This document shows, piece by piece, positions 59,875 through 60,841 of a stretch of DNA of 60,841 nucleotides. Source of the stretch: JANPLN01 sp043757265. GTDB taxonomy: Bacteria; Bdellovibrionota; Bdellovibrionia; Bdellovibrionales; JAGQZY01. A program made the position numbers and the translations under genes. The notes under the pieces were generated by a model. That model had not been told where the DNA came from, made no database searches, and saw nothing but the letters and a program-made list of their open reading frames with translations. Numbering within the stretch: the stretch's first letter is position 1; each line of letters opens with the position of its first letter. The stretch lies in the NCBI GenBank assembly GCA_043757265.1, contig JAYUQP010000095.1, positions 1 to 60,841 of the forward strand, written 5' to 3'.

Positions 59875-60657
59875 ATGAAGTTTGATAAATACGCCTATTA
59901 TTCCGAAGCCGTACAATCCTGTGACAACGACGTTTTGTTTTTAAAAAAAGTCTACAAGCATTTCTATACAAAAATTCCTAAAGTTCTGCGTGAGGATTTT
60001 TGCGGAACATTTCAGATGTGCGAAGAATGGATCAAGCTCAGCAAAGAAAACACGGCCTTCGGGGTCGACCTCGACGGCGAGCCCATCGATTACGGAAAAA
60101 ACCGCGTTGCAAAAAATCTCAAGCCCGAGCAGCAAAGCCGAATTCAAATTTTACGGCAAAATGTGCTCGATGAGGGGCTCCCCGCGGCCGATATCAACGT
60201 TGCGTTCAATTTTTCCTATTTTATTTTCAAGCAGCGCCAAGACATCAAAAAGTATTTCAATCAGGTGTACAAAACATTAAAACCGCAAAGCCTGTTTGTG
60301 ATCGATACGTTCGGCGGCACCGAAAGTTACGAGTCGCACATCGAAAAGACCAAGCACCCCAAATTTACTTACTACTGGGATCAAATTAACTTCGAACCGC
60401 TTACCAACGAAGCGCGCTTCGCCATTCATTTCCACCTCAAGGGTAAAAAACAACAACGACGAAATGTGTTCACCTACGACTGGCGTTTGTGGTCCATCGC
60501 TGAGCTTCGCGAAATCCTGACCGAGGTTGGGTTTAAAGATGTAACAGTTTTTTGGGAAGGCACCACCAAAAAGGGCGAGGGCGACAACAACTTCAAGCCC
60601 GTCGTAAAGGGCGAAGAGTGTGCGTCGTGGATAGCATACATCGCCGCCACCATCTAG
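59875..60657 (+). CDS. SAM-dependent methyltransferase (class I)
   Basis: Protein of 260 aa. The cofactor-binding motif I is VLREDFCGTFQMCEEW, with acidic GVDLDGEPI (motif II) and FNFSYFIFKQRQDI (motif IV-like, central strand). A C-terminal part has DTFGGTESYES and FTYDWRLWSIAELREILTEVGF, a methyltransferase ending. No substrate-recognition domain is evident. It lies 51 bp after the E1 beta gene on the same strand and may be cotranscribed, but its substrate is unknown. The start is ATG 59875 (ttgga upstream). A large palindrome follows its stop. Confidence 0.82.
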   Translation: MKFDKYAYYSEAVQSCDNDVLFLKKVYKHFYTKIPKVLREDFCGTFQMCEEWIKLSKENTAFGVDLDGEPIDYGKNRVAKNLKPEQQSRIQILRQNVLDEGLPAADINVAFNFSYFIFKQRQDIKKYFNQVYKTLKPQSLFVIDTFGGTESYESHIEKTKHPKFTYYWDQINFEPLTNEARFAIHFHLKGKKQQRRNVFTYDWRLWSIAELREILTEVGFKDVTVFWEGTTKKGEGDNNFKPVVKGEECASWIAYIAATI

Positions 60658-60782
60658 CGGTCGCACGAAAAAGCACAATCTGCTTCGTTGCCTTCGGCAA
60701 ATTCGTACTCGACGGGCAGGGAGCCCGCCTCCGTGCGAATTTGCCTCGTCGCCTCGCATCTGGTACTTTTTGGTGCGACCGC
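60657..60782. repeat. Large imperfect palindrome after the methyltransferase gene
   Basis: gcggtcgcac at 60657-60666 pairs with gtgcgaccgc at 60773-60782, and ggcaaattcg at 60696-60705 with cgaatttgcc at 60736-60745. Further inner bases (cgggca/agcccg) also pair. The two halves, one read in reverse complement, are clearly similar along most of their ~60 bases. It could be a terminator, a REP-like element or a MITE remnant. It starts at the stop codon of the methyltransferase gene. Confidence 0.75.
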
Positions 60783-60818
60783 AGAATTTGCACGCTCACT
60801 GATGCGAACATCTCTTTC

Positions 60819-60841
60819 CGTCGTCCTGAGCGAACGCGAAG
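60819..60841 (+). repeat. Truncated copy of the dispersed palindromic repeat at the window edge
   Basis: ccgtcgtcctgagcgaacgc then gaag, the start of the element seen at 3840-3914 and 46756-46783. It is cut by the end of the window. Confidence 0.75.

Overview
The window comes from a Gram-negative, outer-membrane bacterium. Envelope genes support this: lpxD (lipid A), an LptF/LptG permease, rlpA, a tail-specific protease, a Tat-exported flavoenzyme and many signal peptides. GC looks intermediate. The mix of tightly packed overlapping operons, dikinase-type ppdK, alpha2-type glycyl-tRNA synthetase, branched-chain-type E1 dehydrogenase and many secreted proteins of no recognisable family fits Bdellovibrionota or a relative. 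That placement is inference from gene content, not from a marker gene. No rRNA, tRNA, CRISPR array, transposase or phage gene was seen.

Layout. 1-4,900: a repeat-rich flank, rlpA, a two-gene minus-strand pair (berberine-bridge-type flavoprotein and CBM9-like protein), a secreted unknown. 4,888-14,376: ohr, an Mrp ATPase without cysteine pair, a membrane-anchored J-like protein, then glyQS, ppdK and smc close together on the plus strand. 14,491-20,399 (minus): the known four-gene ligase-associated DNA repair set (exonuclease, ATP-dependent ligase, DEXH helicase, PdeM). Between ligase and helicase lies a triplicated 27-bp repeat that encodes a 27-codon micro-ORF overlapping both neighbours. 20,674-21,762: ftsY, whose 3' end overlaps a convergent membrane protein by 149 bp.

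21,614-28,852 (minus): an eight-gene chain of overlapping or nearly touching genes: response regulator, nadC, birA, thioredoxin-like protein, GT2 glycosyltransferase, APH-type kinase, nucleotidyltransferase, polytopic GT-C-like protein. The last four look like an uncharacterised glycoconjugate pathway. 28,901-29,983: LptF/G permease, followed by about 500 bp of non-coding DNA full of inverted repeats. 30,507-35,917: def-fmt-rpe-hutH-hutU, joined by overlaps, linking translation-initiator formylation with histidine breakdown.

36,046-43,948: mostly envelope or secreted proteins (DUF1194-like, GT2, a two-gene secreted Cys-rich unit, an RDD protein with a large extracytoplasmic domain, small membrane proteins, lpxD). 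44,121-50,827: tex with an RG/Q-rich tail, a cluster of dispersed palindromic repeats, a HAD phosphatase, a probable 50-aa membrane protein, and topA with a Lys/Ala-rich tail. 50,842-55,052: secreted unknowns, one with 129-bp internal repeats, and a HAD-like protein. 55,314-60,657: a tail-specific protease, E1 alpha and beta of a 2-oxo acid dehydrogenase, and a methyltransferase, ending in a large imperfect palindrome.

The least explained items are the ligase-helicase junction micro-ORF, the kinase/nucleotidyltransferase/GT2/GT-C operon, the hairpin-rich region after the LptF/G gene, and several families of intergenic palindromes. All family calls are from reading motifs; no database search was possible.
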